A stretch of 64,000 nt of DNA, from contig CAYZWF010000001.1 in the NCBI GenBank assembly GCA_964482135.1, positions 56,203-120,202 on the forward strand, read 5' to 3'. This document shows positions 44,742 to 52,487 of this stretch, one piece after another; within the stretch, counting starts at the first letter, position 1; every line of letters begins with the position of its first letter. The notes beneath the pieces were generated by a model. That model did no database searches. It saw nothing but the letters and a program-made list of their open reading frames with translations, and was not told the DNA's origin. A program made the translations under genes and the position numbers. This DNA comes from UBA11136 sp964482135. Its GTDB lineage: Bacteria > Pseudomonadota > Alphaproteobacteria > UBA11136.

Positions 44742-44756
44742 CTTTGATAACGAAAC

Positions 44757-44834
44757 TTAAGCTTCGGCGCAGGCGTAGCTGTTGATTTCGAGGCCGACGG
44801 CGATCTCGGTGATCTTCGGTGTATTCCAAGCCAT
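44757..44834 (-). CDS. pqqA: PqqA precursor peptide, copy 1
   Basis: A 25-residue peptide MAWNTPKITEIAVGLEINSY followed by ACAEA. Glu16 and Tyr20 in the E-x3-Y motif become the PQQ skeleton. AGGAGA precedes the ATG by 6 bases. It is one of three almost identical copies, the closest to pqqB. Too short for usual gene finders. Confidence 0.95.
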   Translation of the reverse strand: MAWNTPKITEIAVGLEINSYACAEA

Positions 44835-44894
44835 GGGTTTTCTCCTAAATGGATTTGTCTGTGTCGATGAACTAATACCGCCAAGCTAGGCTAC

Positions 44895-44937
44895 TGACAC
44901 TGAATTGTTACTGAGCGCGCCGTTCATCTGGCATTCA
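44895..44937 (-). promoter_or_regulatory. Conserved upstream element of pqqA copy 1
   Basis: Read on the minus strand it contains TGAATGCCAGA-TGAAC, so TGAA recurs at 11 bp, then GGCGCGCTCAGTAACAATTCAGT. The same block precedes the other two pqqA copies at the same distance (about 60 bp from ATG). The -10-like hexamer downstream is TAGCTT. It looks like a tandem binding site for an OmpR-type activator overlapping the -35 region. Confidence 0.65.
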
Positions 44938-45000
44938 GTTTCCGCGCCCGCGTTCAAGGCGTCGGAGATGGCGGACAAGCGCCGCCGCGACCCGGGCATG

Positions 45001-45037
45001 AAAAAACCCCCGGCACAATCGCGCCGGGGGGTTTTTT
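45001..45037 (-). terminator. Terminator after pqqA copy 2
   Basis: A CCCCCGGC / GCCGGGGG stem with six A on one side and six T on the other. It lies 16 bp beyond the stop of copy 2 and before the promoter of copy 1. Confidence 0.88.
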
Positions 45038-45052
45038 GAGAACGAACCGCGC

Positions 45053-45130
45053 TTAGACTTCGGCGCAGGCGTAGCTGTTGATTTCGAGGCCAACGGCGAT
45101 CTCAGTGATCTTCGGTGTGTTCCAAGACAT
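45053..45130 (-). CDS. pqqA: PqqA precursor peptide, copy 2
   Basis: A 25-residue peptide MSWNTPKITEIAVGLEINSY followed by ACAEV. It differs from copy 1 only at residues 2 and 25, but the DNA has several silent changes. TAGGAGT precedes the ATG. Glu16 and Tyr20 are kept. Confidence 0.95.
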   Translation of the reverse strand: MSWNTPKITEIAVGLEINSYACAEV

Positions 45131-45191
45131 GGTGATAACTCCTAAATTTGGTTTCGTATTTGATCAAATCGATGGCGCCATATTATCTCTG

Positions 45192-45234
45192 TGATACTGA
45201 ATTGTAACTGAGCGCGCCGTTCATCTGGCGTTCA
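45192..45234 (-). promoter_or_regulatory. Conserved upstream element of pqqA copy 2
   Basis: On the minus strand TGAACGCCAGA-TGAACGGCG and then CTCAGTTACAATTCAGT. The aligned -10-like hexamer is TAATAT, the best of the three, 16 bp after TTACAA. Distance to the ATG is about 61 bp, as for the other copies. Confidence 0.65.
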
Positions 45235-45320
45235 TATTGAGACTAGGAATTCCGGGCTTTTTTGCGGGAGGGCTGTAAAAAAGACCCCTAGAATGGTCCC
45301 CCTGCCGCAGTTTCAGACAT

Positions 45321-45360
45321 AAAAAAACCCCCGGCATCATTGGAGATACCGGGGTTTTTT
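45321..45360 (-). terminator. Terminator after pqqA copy 3
   Basis: A CCCCCGG / CCGGGG stem with a long loop, flanked by runs of A and T, about 14 bp beyond the stop of copy 3. Confidence 0.83.
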
Positions 45361-45373
45361 CACTTAGTTGCGC

Positions 45374-45451
45374 TTAGACTTCGGCGCAAGCATAGCTGTT
45401 GATTTCGAGACCGACAGCAATTTCGGTGATCTTCGGAGTATTCCAAGCCAT
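45374..45451 (-). CDS. pqqA: PqqA precursor peptide, copy 3
   Basis: A 25-residue peptide MAWNTPKITEIAVGLEINSY followed by ACAEV. It is the most upstream copy. AAGGAGA precedes the ATG. Silent third-position changes against the other copies show the peptide is under selection. Confidence 0.95.
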   Translation of the reverse strand: MAWNTPKITEIAVGLEINSYACAEV

Positions 45452-45515
45452 GAGTTTTCTCCTTGGCAATTGGTTAATAGAAGCCCTTACAGGCGATGGC
45501 ATGAAACTACCCTGT

Positions 45516-45559
45516 TGTTACTGAATTGTTACTGAGCGCGCCATTCACTTACAGTTCAT
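45516..45559 (-). promoter_or_regulatory. Conserved upstream element of pqqA copy 3
   Basis: On the minus strand TGAACTGTAAG-TGAATGGCG and CTCAGTAACAATTCAGT. It is slightly diverged in the first repeat spacer. The aligned -10-like hexamer is TAGTTT and the ATG lies about 65 bp away. Confidence 0.62.
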
Positions 45560-45727
45560 AATCAGTCTAAGGATATATCCTTGCCCAGGGCGCTCCCGAA
45601 CCCCGGAATCTCCCCCGAACTTCAGGGGGTTTCCGGGGATATTGCGGGAGGGGAGGTGTGAAAATTCTGGGAGATTCTTATAATTTTTGGGGGGCGGCAG
45701 GGTTTCTGGGAAATTCCGGGAAGGTTA

Positions 45728-46354
45728 TTACAGATTCCCAAGAATAACCCTGGCCTGAACGCCCAGCCTCTGCTCAAGGAAAACAGGCTCTTCACAAACA
45801 TAGTCGGTGAGTTTGTTGCGCTCGTCATAAATCCGCGTGTTCCAGATGAGGGTTTCGGACAAGCCCACATATTCGGGGCTTTCTTCGCCAATGCCCTCTT
45901 TCCCCATCTTTCGCAGTTCCTCGGACATCAGGCCGAGGTGCTCCGCCCTTTCAACCTGGCGCCGGTAAAACTGTTTGATGCCCCTGATCTGACGGGCGCG
46001 GAGTTCACTGGACCTCTGGAACAGCCCGGAAAAAAGCGCCAACAGCTTTTTCTCTTTATCCTCCCCCAGGGTCGCCGCATAGCCGTTGATAATGTCCGTG
46101 GATTCCTTCTCGGTCAGGGTTTCATCGAGAAGTTCGTCGACCAGCGGGAGGAGGGTTTCGTCCTCCCACCAGACAGCGGCGTATTCCTCTACGGAGGGAC
46201 CCTGCCAGACCGTGGAAAGGGGGATGCCGTCAACCAGCCGCTGGACGCAGGGCCATTCGGATTCGTAATCCTCCTCGGCCAGACCATGGCGGGGGGCGGA
46301 GAAAACGAGACCGACAACCGACACACATAAGAAAGTAAATTTTAGTAACCGCAC
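45728..46354 (-). CDS. Secreted hypothetical protein next to pqqA
   Basis: A 208-residue protein with a signal peptide (LLKFTFLCVSVVGLVFSAPRHGLA). The mature part is helical and acidic (ESEWPCVQRLVDGIPLSTVW, LVDELLDETLTEKESTDI), with two cysteines (WPCVQ and YVCEEP). I do not recognise a family. It leads a minus-strand run into the cupredoxin-like gene and PQQ-associated ABC genes, suggesting a periplasmic role in PQQ-dependent metabolism. Confidence 0.7.
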   Translation of the reverse strand: MRLLKFTFLCVSVVGLVFSAPRHGLAEEDYESEWPCVQRLVDGIPLSTVWQGPSVEEYAAVWWEDETLLPLVDELLDETLTEKESTDIINGYAATLGEDKEKKLLALFSGLFQRSSELRARQIRGIKQFYRRQVERAEHLGLMSEELRKMGKEGIGEESPEYVGLSETLIWNTRIYDERNKLTDYVCEEPVFLEQRLGVQARVILGNL

Positions 46355-46395
46355 TTTTCCACCTGCATAGTTATGAAATCTGAAAAACGTTTGCG

Positions 46396-46830
46396 TTATT
46401 TAACGATGAACTTACCCACCATGCCCCGTTCTTCCAAGCCCTCGAAGTTGAATTCGTAAACCCCGGTCCTGATGGGCACGAAGAAAAGCTCGGCCTCGCT
46501 TTCCTCGTATTCCTCGAAGGATATCTCCTCGATCACCGGAGCCTTGATCTCCACGTCTTCCACCTCGAGCTTGCGTATCCAGATATTTTCAAAGAATTCG
46601 GGCGCCTCGAAGGAGTATTCCTTCAGCCCGCTGCTGATGATCTTGAGGTGGTAGGCCTGGCCGGTCTCGAGCTGGAATTCCTTACTCGACATGGCGTAGT
46701 CGCTTTCCTTGGAGCCCAGCTCCAGTTTCAGCATTTTCGCCTTTATGGCGAGATCGCCCTTGGCGTGGGCGCCCGCCGCGGGCAGAGCCAGGGCAAGGGC
46801 GAACAGGGTTAGTGTCAGAAAATGTTTCAT
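46396..46830 (-). CDS. Secreted cupredoxin-like hypothetical protein
   Basis: About 144 residues: signal peptide (FLTLTLFALALALPAAGAHA), then a beta-rich domain with LETGQAYHLKIISSG, EFFENIWIRKLEV and FFVPIRTGVYEFNFEGLEERGMVGKFIV. The end pattern recalls cupredoxins, but the copper ligands (Cys-x-His) are not obvious, so metal binding is unproven. The ATG at 46830 fits the signal peptide better than the one at 46866. Confidence 0.68.
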   Translation of the reverse strand: MKHFLTLTLFALALALPAAGAHAKGDLAIKAKMLKLELGSKESDYAMSSKEFQLETGQAYHLKIISSGLKEYSFEAPEFFENIWIRKLEVEDVEIKAPVIEEISFEEYEESEAELFFVPIRTGVYEFNFEGLEERGMVGKFIVK

Positions 46831-46925
46831 GGTTGTCTCCGGTGGTTTCTTTCCTAATGTTCCCAATGGTTCCGCTCTGTATTTTTCCTGATCGCTCCGC
46901 TCTGTATTCTTCCTGATCGCTCCGC

Positions 46926-47729
46926 TCAGGCCCCGGCCTTGCGCGTGATCAGGCTGCGCCCCGGATCATAGCCATAAACCGCCAGCCCCAGGAATACCAC
47001 CGTGGCCACCGCCACATAGGCCAGGGACAGCCAGTTGATCTGGCCATAAAAGGCGAAACGGACCAGTTCCACGGCGTGGGTGAAGGGATTGGCCCAGCAG
47101 ATATTATGAAGCAGCAGGCTGGATTCCTTCATTTTCCACAGTGGATAGAGGGCGGACGAGGCGAAGAACATGGGGAAAATCACGAAATTCATGATCCCCG
47201 CGAAATTTTCAAGCTGTTTGATGGCCGAGGACAGGAACATGCCCAGGGCCCCCAACATCAAACCCGACAGGATCAGGGCCGGCAACACGGTAAGCAGACC
47301 GATCAGCGGCGGCTGGATGTCCCAGAACCAGGCGATGGCGAGAAAGGCGTAGACCTGGATCACGGAAACCGCCACCCCGGCGAGCAGCTTGCACACCAGC
47401 AGGAACCAGCGCGGCAACGGACTTACCAAGAGGGTGCGCATGCTTCCCATTTCCCGGTCATAGACCATGGAGAGCGAGCTCTGCATGCCGTTGAAAAGCT
47501 GGATCATGGCCATCAGGCCGGGCGCGATATAGACCTCGTAGGTGATATAGGTCTCGTAGGGCGGAATGATGGACACCCCCAGAACCGAACGGAACCCGGC
47601 GGCGAAGATAAAGAGCCACACCAGGGGGCGCACCATGGCCGACAGGAACCTTTCGCGCTGGTGCACGAAGCGCAGGCCCTCGCGCCAGACGATACCCACG
47701 AAACAACGAAAATATTGAATGGCTGTCAT
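46926..47729 (-). CDS. ABC-2 type permease of the PQQ-associated transporter
   Basis: A 267-residue ABC-2 membrane protein with six hydrophobic segments and LVSPLPRWFLLVCKLLAGVAVSVIQVYAFL plus WANPFTHAVELVRFAFYG, typical of drug- or polysaccharide-type exporters. It forms a set with the following ATPase, beta-propeller and binding protein genes, an arrangement known from PQQ-dependent alcohol oxidation loci (Ped/Exa type). The substrate is unknown. It overlaps the ATPase by 4 bp. Confidence 0.87.
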   Translation of the reverse strand: MTAIQYFRCFVGIVWREGLRFVHQRERFLSAMVRPLVWLFIFAAGFRSVLGVSIIPPYETYITYEVYIAPGLMAMIQLFNGMQSSLSMVYDREMGSMRTLLVSPLPRWFLLVCKLLAGVAVSVIQVYAFLAIAWFWDIQPPLIGLLTVLPALILSGLMLGALGMFLSSAIKQLENFAGIMNFVIFPMFFASSALYPLWKMKESSLLLHNICWANPFTHAVELVRFAFYGQINWLSLAYVAVATVVFLGLAVYGYDPGRSLITRKAGA

Positions 47730-48508
47730 GCGTCGGGCTCTTTCCCCACGAGAACGGTAAAGGCCTCGCGGATGGTCGCCGTGCCCACCTGTTTGCAGAC
47801 CTCTTCCACGCCAGCGGCGGCCAGGACCTTGCCTTCATGGAGGATCACAACCTGTTCCCCTTCGTCGATCTCGTCAATCAGATGGGTAGCCCACAGCACC
47901 GCCAGACCGTCCTCGCGGCACAGGCTGCGCACATGATCGAGAATATCCTGGCGGCTGCCGATATCGAGTCCCACGGTGGGTTCGTCGAGAAGCAGCATTT
48001 TCGGACGGTGCATGAGGGCGCGTGAGATTTCCACCCGCCGCCGCTGGCCGCCGGAAAGCTGGCGCACCTTGTGATGGCGGCGGTTGAGGAGGCCGCCGCG
48101 GGTGAGTTCCTCTTCGAGCCTTTCCTTGGCCTGGGCGCGGCTGATTCCGTGCAATGCGGCGTGGTAATGAAGGTTCTGTTCCACCGTCAGGTCGAGGTCC
48201 AGCGTCGGCTGTTGGAAGACAACGCCGATTCTGGCCAGGGCCTGGGAGGAGTCGCGCCGCACATCGTATCCGAAGATCTTGATGGCCCCGCTACGGTTGC
48301 TGTAGAGCCGCGTCACCAGGGAATAGAGCGTGGTCTTGCCGGCTCCGTTCTGGCCCAGCAACACCGTGAAGTCACCGGGATGGATGGCCACGGCCACGTC
48401 ATCAAGAGCCCGCGTGGTTCCGAAATCGTGAGTCAGGCCGGAAACCTCCAGCGCCGCCACTCCTTCCTGGACGTCAGGCTGGGTCACGGCTGGATCACTA
48501 TGCCCCAT
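47726..48508 (-). CDS. ABC transporter ATPase of the PQQ-associated transporter
   Basis: A 260-residue ATPase with Walker A GQNGAGKTTLYS near residue 52, signature LSGGQRRRVEISRAL near residue 155 and Walker B LLLDEPTVGLD. It belongs to the PQQ-dependent dehydrogenase-associated ABC family. Its start overlaps the beta-propeller gene by 25 bp and its end the permease by 4 bp. Confidence 0.92.
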   Translation of the reverse strand: MGHSDPAVTQPDVQEGVAALEVSGLTHDFGTTRALDDVAVAIHPGDFTVLLGQNGAGKTTLYSLVTRLYSNRSGAIKIFGYDVRRDSSQALARIGVVFQQPTLDLDLTVEQNLHYHAALHGISRAQAKERLEEELTRGGLLNRRHHKVRQLSGGQRRRVEISRALMHRPKMLLLDEPTVGLDIGSRQDILDHVRSLCREDGLAVLWATHLIDEIDEGEQVVILHEGKVLAAAGVEEVCKQVGTATIREAFTVLVGKEPDA

Positions 48509-49509
48509 GGGAACCTTCCCACCTTGATGGATTTGATGGCCTTGAGTTTTTCCACATCGATGACGGTGACGTCGTTGCTCACCCCGTTGGTGCTGACCAG
48601 AAGTTTTTCATCGCTGGTGAGCGCCAACTGCCAGACACGCTGGCCGACGAGAATGTATTTGATGACCTCCAGGGTTTGGGCGTCGATCACCGCGATCCGG
48701 TTGGCCGGCCCCAGGGCGACGAATCCGTATTTTCCGTCACTGGTGAGGCGTACGCCCACGGGCTGGATGGCCTCGTCGTTGACGCTGGGGATCTCGAACT
48801 TGATTTTCTTGATCAGCTCGTGGCTCTCGCCATCGAGAATCCGCAAGGTGCCGCCCACTTCCGAGGTGATCCAGACCCGTTTTCCCTCTTTATCGAAGAT
48901 GGAAACCCGGGGACGGGTATCCACCAGCACGTTATCGACGATCTCGTGGCTGTCGGTATCGATGAAATGGGCCATGTTGGTGGTTTCCGAGGTGTTGACC
49001 AGCATCTTTCCCGAAGGATTCATCCCCATGCCTTCGGGTTCCACGCCAACCGGAATCTCGTCGATGATTTCCTTGTCGATGACATCGGTGACGGTAACGA
49101 TATTGTCATCCTCGTTGGCGATATAAAGGGTGCGGCCATCGGGATGGAGGATGAAAAGCTCCGGGTCCGGCCCCGAAGGAAGGTGATATTTTATTTCCAG
49201 GGTCTTGGCGTCGAGAACCGTGATGCGGTTATCGTCGCTGGTGCAGACGAAAATTTCCGTGCCGTCGGCGTTCATGATGATTCCGCGGGGACGCTGGCCC
49301 ACGTCCACGGTTTTCACCACTTCCAGCTTGTCCATGTCGATCACCGAGACGGAGTTGTCCTTTTCATTGGTGATATAGGCCGTGTCGGCCCGCGCCCCGG
49401 TGGCGGACAAGCCGCAAGTAACACCAAAGGCGGCCAGAACCCCGGCCCCGAAAACGGCCAGCCGCCCGCGCCTCCTTAATACTCGTTTCATTCTCACACT
49501 CGGTTTCAT
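48484..49509 (-). CDS. PQQ-associated YVTN beta-propeller protein
   Basis: A 341-residue secreted beta-propeller with signal peptide (LAVFGAGVLAAFGVTCGLSATGARA). Repeated YVTN-like blades are visible: YITNEKDNSVSVIDMDKLEV, YIANEDDNIVTVTDVIDKEI and VSTNGVSNDVTVIDVEKLKAI. This protein accompanies PQQ alcohol dehydrogenases; its role is unknown. It lies in an overlapping operon with the ABC genes. Confidence 0.88.
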   Translation of the reverse strand: MKPSVRMKRVLRRRGRLAVFGAGVLAAFGVTCGLSATGARADTAYITNEKDNSVSVIDMDKLEVVKTVDVGQRPRGIIMNADGTEIFVCTSDDNRITVLDAKTLEIKYHLPSGPDPELFILHPDGRTLYIANEDDNIVTVTDVIDKEIIDEIPVGVEPEGMGMNPSGKMLVNTSETTNMAHFIDTDSHEIVDNVLVDTRPRVSIFDKEGKRVWITSEVGGTLRILDGESHELIKKIKFEIPSVNDEAIQPVGVRLTSDGKYGFVALGPANRIAVIDAQTLEVIKYILVGQRVWQLALTSDEKLLVSTNGVSNDVTVIDVEKLKAIKSIKVGRFPWGIVIQP

Positions 49510-49568
49510 TCAGCGCTCCGTTTTAAGTGGCCTTCTTATGGGAAAACATTTCGGCGACAATGTGGCGG

Positions 49569-50918
49569 TCAGTCCGGATTCCCGCATTTCGATTCCGGCT
49601 CGTCGTAACCCAGGGTATCCACCTCGCTTACCGGGTGCAGGAATTCCTTCTGCGGCGACACCGAGACCAGGGAGCGGGGCGCGGCAAGAAGGATACGTTC
49701 CCTGAGCTGTCCGTTCCAGGGCCGGTAGGTGACCTTGATCCCCTTATAGGCGGCGAGGGAAAACTCCGGGCTCAGCATAAATTCCCTGACCTTGGCGAAA
49801 TCGGTTGATTTGGCGCGGGTCACCGCCTCGCCCACCGAACGCACCGCGATCCAGGCCGCGTAATCCACCGAGGTCATCCAGCGCCCCGCCTCGCGGCGGA
49901 AGCGGTTCTGCATCTGGGCCGCGCCCCAGCGTTCATGGGCGCGGTGCCAGGCGGTGGGGACCAGCCCCTGGGTGCCCGCCACGAGTCTCGGGTCCCAGGT
50001 GCGCCAGATCAGATATTCGCCGAATTCCCCCGGCTCGTCGGCGACAATTAAAACGTCATAATCCACGTCCTGGGTGAACACCGGAACCTCGGCAGAGGCG
50101 GTGCGGCGGATATCGGCGGTGAAATCCCAGACTCTTTCTTCCTCGATATCGGCTCCGAACTTTTCGGCGGCGCGTCTGATGGCCGCGGCGAATAGGCGGT
50201 CCCCTTCTTTCGGTCCGATGACCAGGAACCATTCCTTCCATTTCTTCTTGATCAAAAACTGCGCCAGGGCGTCGGCCAGCATGGCGCGGCTGGGGATGGT
50301 ATGGAGGACATTGGCGCGGCATTGTTCATTGCGCAGGGCATCGTCGGGGGCGCTGATATTGTAGATCAGGACTTCAGAGGCTTGCGCCAAGTCCGAGAGC
50401 GCCAGCACATCGGCAGCCGGCAGGTTGACCACCACATGGCGGTGGCCACCAGCCACCAGTTTTTTAAAGGCTTCCGTAAGGTCGCCGTCCAGCGGCACGG
50501 TTACTTCCTCGAGGATGTAGTCCTGGTTCAGGAACTTCCCGGTGGTGGTGTTGTCGACGATGGCGATACGGGCGCCGTAAACGCCCTCATCGGTCAGGAT
50601 GGGATCGAGATTGGACAACGCCGGCGGTATTTCGATTTCCTGGGTCAGGAAGGCAACCTTGATCTTTTCAGCCGGCGGGCCGGATTTCTTTTTTGTGACG
50701 CCCTTTTTCTTGCGCCGTTCCTCGCGCAGTTTCTTGCGCTTTTCGTCCCAGGCCTTGCGTTCCTCGATCTCCTGGAGGGTATCCTCGCGCGCCAGCGCCG
50801 GTTCGGCCACAAAGGTGGAGAGGGCGAAGACGCCAAGGCACAGCGCCACAATGATGGCGCGGGACAACAGAGTGCGGAAGTGATCTCTCAAAATGAAGCG
50901 GTTTCGGCGAAAAGGCAT
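49569..50918 (-). CDS. PQQ-associated ABC-type substrate-binding protein
   Basis: About 449 residues with a signal peptide (LLSRAIIVALCLGVFALSTFVAEPALA). A charged coiled stretch (TLQEIEERKAWDEKRKKLREERRKKKG) follows, then a type I periplasmic binding fold: DGVYGARIAIVDNTTTGKFL-like and VDYDVLIVADEPGEFGEYLIWR. The basic linker is unusual. It starts the PQQ-associated transporter operon; the ATG at 50918 was chosen over the codon at 50939 because it precedes the basic signal region. Confidence 0.85.
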   Translation of the reverse strand: MPFRRNRFILRDHFRTLLSRAIIVALCLGVFALSTFVAEPALAREDTLQEIEERKAWDEKRKKLREERRKKKGVTKKKSGPPAEKIKVAFLTQEIEIPPALSNLDPILTDEGVYGARIAIVDNTTTGKFLNQDYILEEVTVPLDGDLTEAFKKLVAGGHRHVVVNLPAADVLALSDLAQASEVLIYNISAPDDALRNEQCRANVLHTIPSRAMLADALAQFLIKKKWKEWFLVIGPKEGDRLFAAAIRRAAEKFGADIEEERVWDFTADIRRTASAEVPVFTQDVDYDVLIVADEPGEFGEYLIWRTWDPRLVAGTQGLVPTAWHRAHERWGAAQMQNRFRREAGRWMTSVDYAAWIAVRSVGEAVTRAKSTDFAKVREFMLSPEFSLAAYKGIKVTYRPWNGQLRERILLAAPRSLVSVSPQKEFLHPVSEVDTLGYDEPESKCGNPD

Positions 50919-51045
50919 TTTTCTGGCCGGCTCAAACAATTTTTAAAGGACGCGGAAAGAGCGGGAGTATAAAAACACCGCCTGAATGGATTATGAACGT
51001 ATCCCGTCCCCAACCGCGGAAAACCACTGAAACAGTGGGGAAAAT

Positions 51046-51119
51046 TGGAGCGGGTGAGGGGAATCGAACCCCCGTCAAAAGCTTGGGAAGCTTCTACTCT
51101 ACCATTGAGCTACACCCGC
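51046..51119 (-). tRNA. tRNA-Gly (anticodon CCC)
   Basis: The minus strand gives a full cloverleaf: acceptor GCGGGTG / CACCCGC, D-arm AGCTCAATGGTAGAG, anticodon loop TTCCCAA, T-loop GGTTCGATTCC, and an encoded CCA. Anticodon CCC reads GGG. Confidence 0.93.
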
Positions 51120-51520
51120 ATGGGAATGACTTAGCCGAAATCTTGAAATGGCCCCATGGCATAGGGATCACATGAGGACGGACTTCAGCGGCCAGTGAGG
51201 CTCACTCCCGGTTTCTTATAGAGGCTTTCAGCGGCATGGGCAATCTGGCCCATTTTAGGGCCGCAGTCTCTAGACGTACTCTTTTGGAGCCGACGTACCC
51301 TGGCCCATATTCGGGGCGCGGGTCGGTTTTATGAATGTCGGCAATTAGCCGGGGTGCGTCTAGATTACGGTGGCCCCAAAAAAGAGGGGCCATAACGGTT
51401 ATCGTACACCTCACAGCTTGGCACTCTGCAATTCCATTGAGCCCTCGGGTTCCTGCGACGGCCGAGTGGATTGACCGCTATTAATCTGAGATATTATTTG
51501 CCGCCGAGCCAGGAAAGACG
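51120..51520. repeat. Intergenic region with a copy of the GGCCCAGGGTACGTC repeat and a hairpin
   Basis: At 51246-51306 the minus strand shows GGGCCAGGGTACGTC, a spacer and AGAGACTGCGGCCCTAAAA, the same parts seen at 57737 and 63879. At 51371-51392 there is a perfect stem TGGCCCC / GGGGCCA. No gene is supported; the reading frame of 70 residues on the minus strand runs through the repeat. The rest appears unstructured and leads to the methyltransferase. Confidence 0.5.
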
Positions 51521-52366
51521 ATGGCCATGTACACTGAGCTAGCTAACATTCATAAACGGCCCGAACCCTTTTCCGTTTACACGGCAGATGTGTTGTGGAC
51601 GGAACCGCACTTGTCACAACAGATGCTGCACTATCACCTCAACCAAGACACCGACTTGGCTTCGCGACCGTTGTCTGCCATCAACACCGTCGTTGATTGG
51701 ATTGACGGAAAATTCAATCTGAACGGGAAGCGGGTCTGCGATCTTGGTTGTGGTCCAGGCTTGTATGCCCATCGGTTTGCCGAGCATGGAGCGCGCGTCC
51801 ATGGATTGGACTTTTCTGCCAATTCAATCACCTATGCACAAAAAGCAGCCCGCGAGACAAATAGCTCCGTTGAATACAAGGTGGCCAACTACTTGAAAGA
51901 CCCTCTCCCCTCGGAACAGGACTTGGTCACGATGATCTACTGTGATCTGTGCGTTCTGTCCCCTCAACAACGCGAAGTGGTCTACCAAAAGGTCCGCAAC
52001 GCCTTAAATCCAGGCGGCTCGTTCTTGTTCGATGTTATGTCAATGAGCGCCTACGAATCCCGCGAAGGAACCTCGGTTTTTGGTCGCTATTTTATGGAAG
52101 GCTTCTGGGCCGAAGGAGACTACTTCGCTTTTCAAAATACCTTTAAGTATGACGCGGAAAAGGTGTCGCTTGATAAATATACGATCATTGAAGCGCACCG
52201 CATATGGCAAGTGTTCAACTGGATGCAATATTCCGACGAATCAGATATCATCGCCGAACTGGCACAAAATGGTTTTGATGCGGTGGAGATCGCCTATGAC
52301 TTCGCCAATTCATCTAACGACGGCGACAAAATACACTTTGGTGTTATTGCAAAACCCGCCGGTTAA
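51521..52366 (+). CDS. Class I SAM-dependent methyltransferase
   Basis: A 281-residue methyltransferase. The SAM-binding motif I is VCDLGCGPGLYAHRFAEHG near residue 72, followed by GLDFSANSITYAQ (motif post-I) and LVTMIYCDLCVLSP. No known specificity. Codons and base composition are more AT-rich than neighbours, suggesting recent acquisition. It stands alone beside the tRNA-Gly gene. Confidence 0.85.
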   Translation: MAMYTELANIHKRPEPFSVYTADVLWTEPHLSQQMLHYHLNQDTDLASRPLSAINTVVDWIDGKFNLNGKRVCDLGCGPGLYAHRFAEHGARVHGLDFSANSITYAQKAARETNSSVEYKVANYLKDPLPSEQDLVTMIYCDLCVLSPQQREVVYQKVRNALNPGGSFLFDVMSMSAYESREGTSVFGRYFMEGFWAEGDYFAFQNTFKYDAEKVSLDKYTIIEAHRIWQVFNWMQYSDESDIIAELAQNGFDAVEIAYDFANSSNDGDKIHFGVIAKPAG

Positions 52367-52487
52367 CCAGACCCCAAACGTCCCCTTTGGGTCAGATGCA
52401 GGCGTCGAATATCCAGCCGTTGCCCATAAGTTGAAACACCCCCTCGGCAAGCCGCGCCCCTTCCGGTATGTATTTTCAGGACCATTA

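Noticed and set aside
51202..51414. Minus-strand frame of 70 residues near tRNA-Gly
   Set aside because: It reads through the interspersed repeat and a hairpin and has no coding character.
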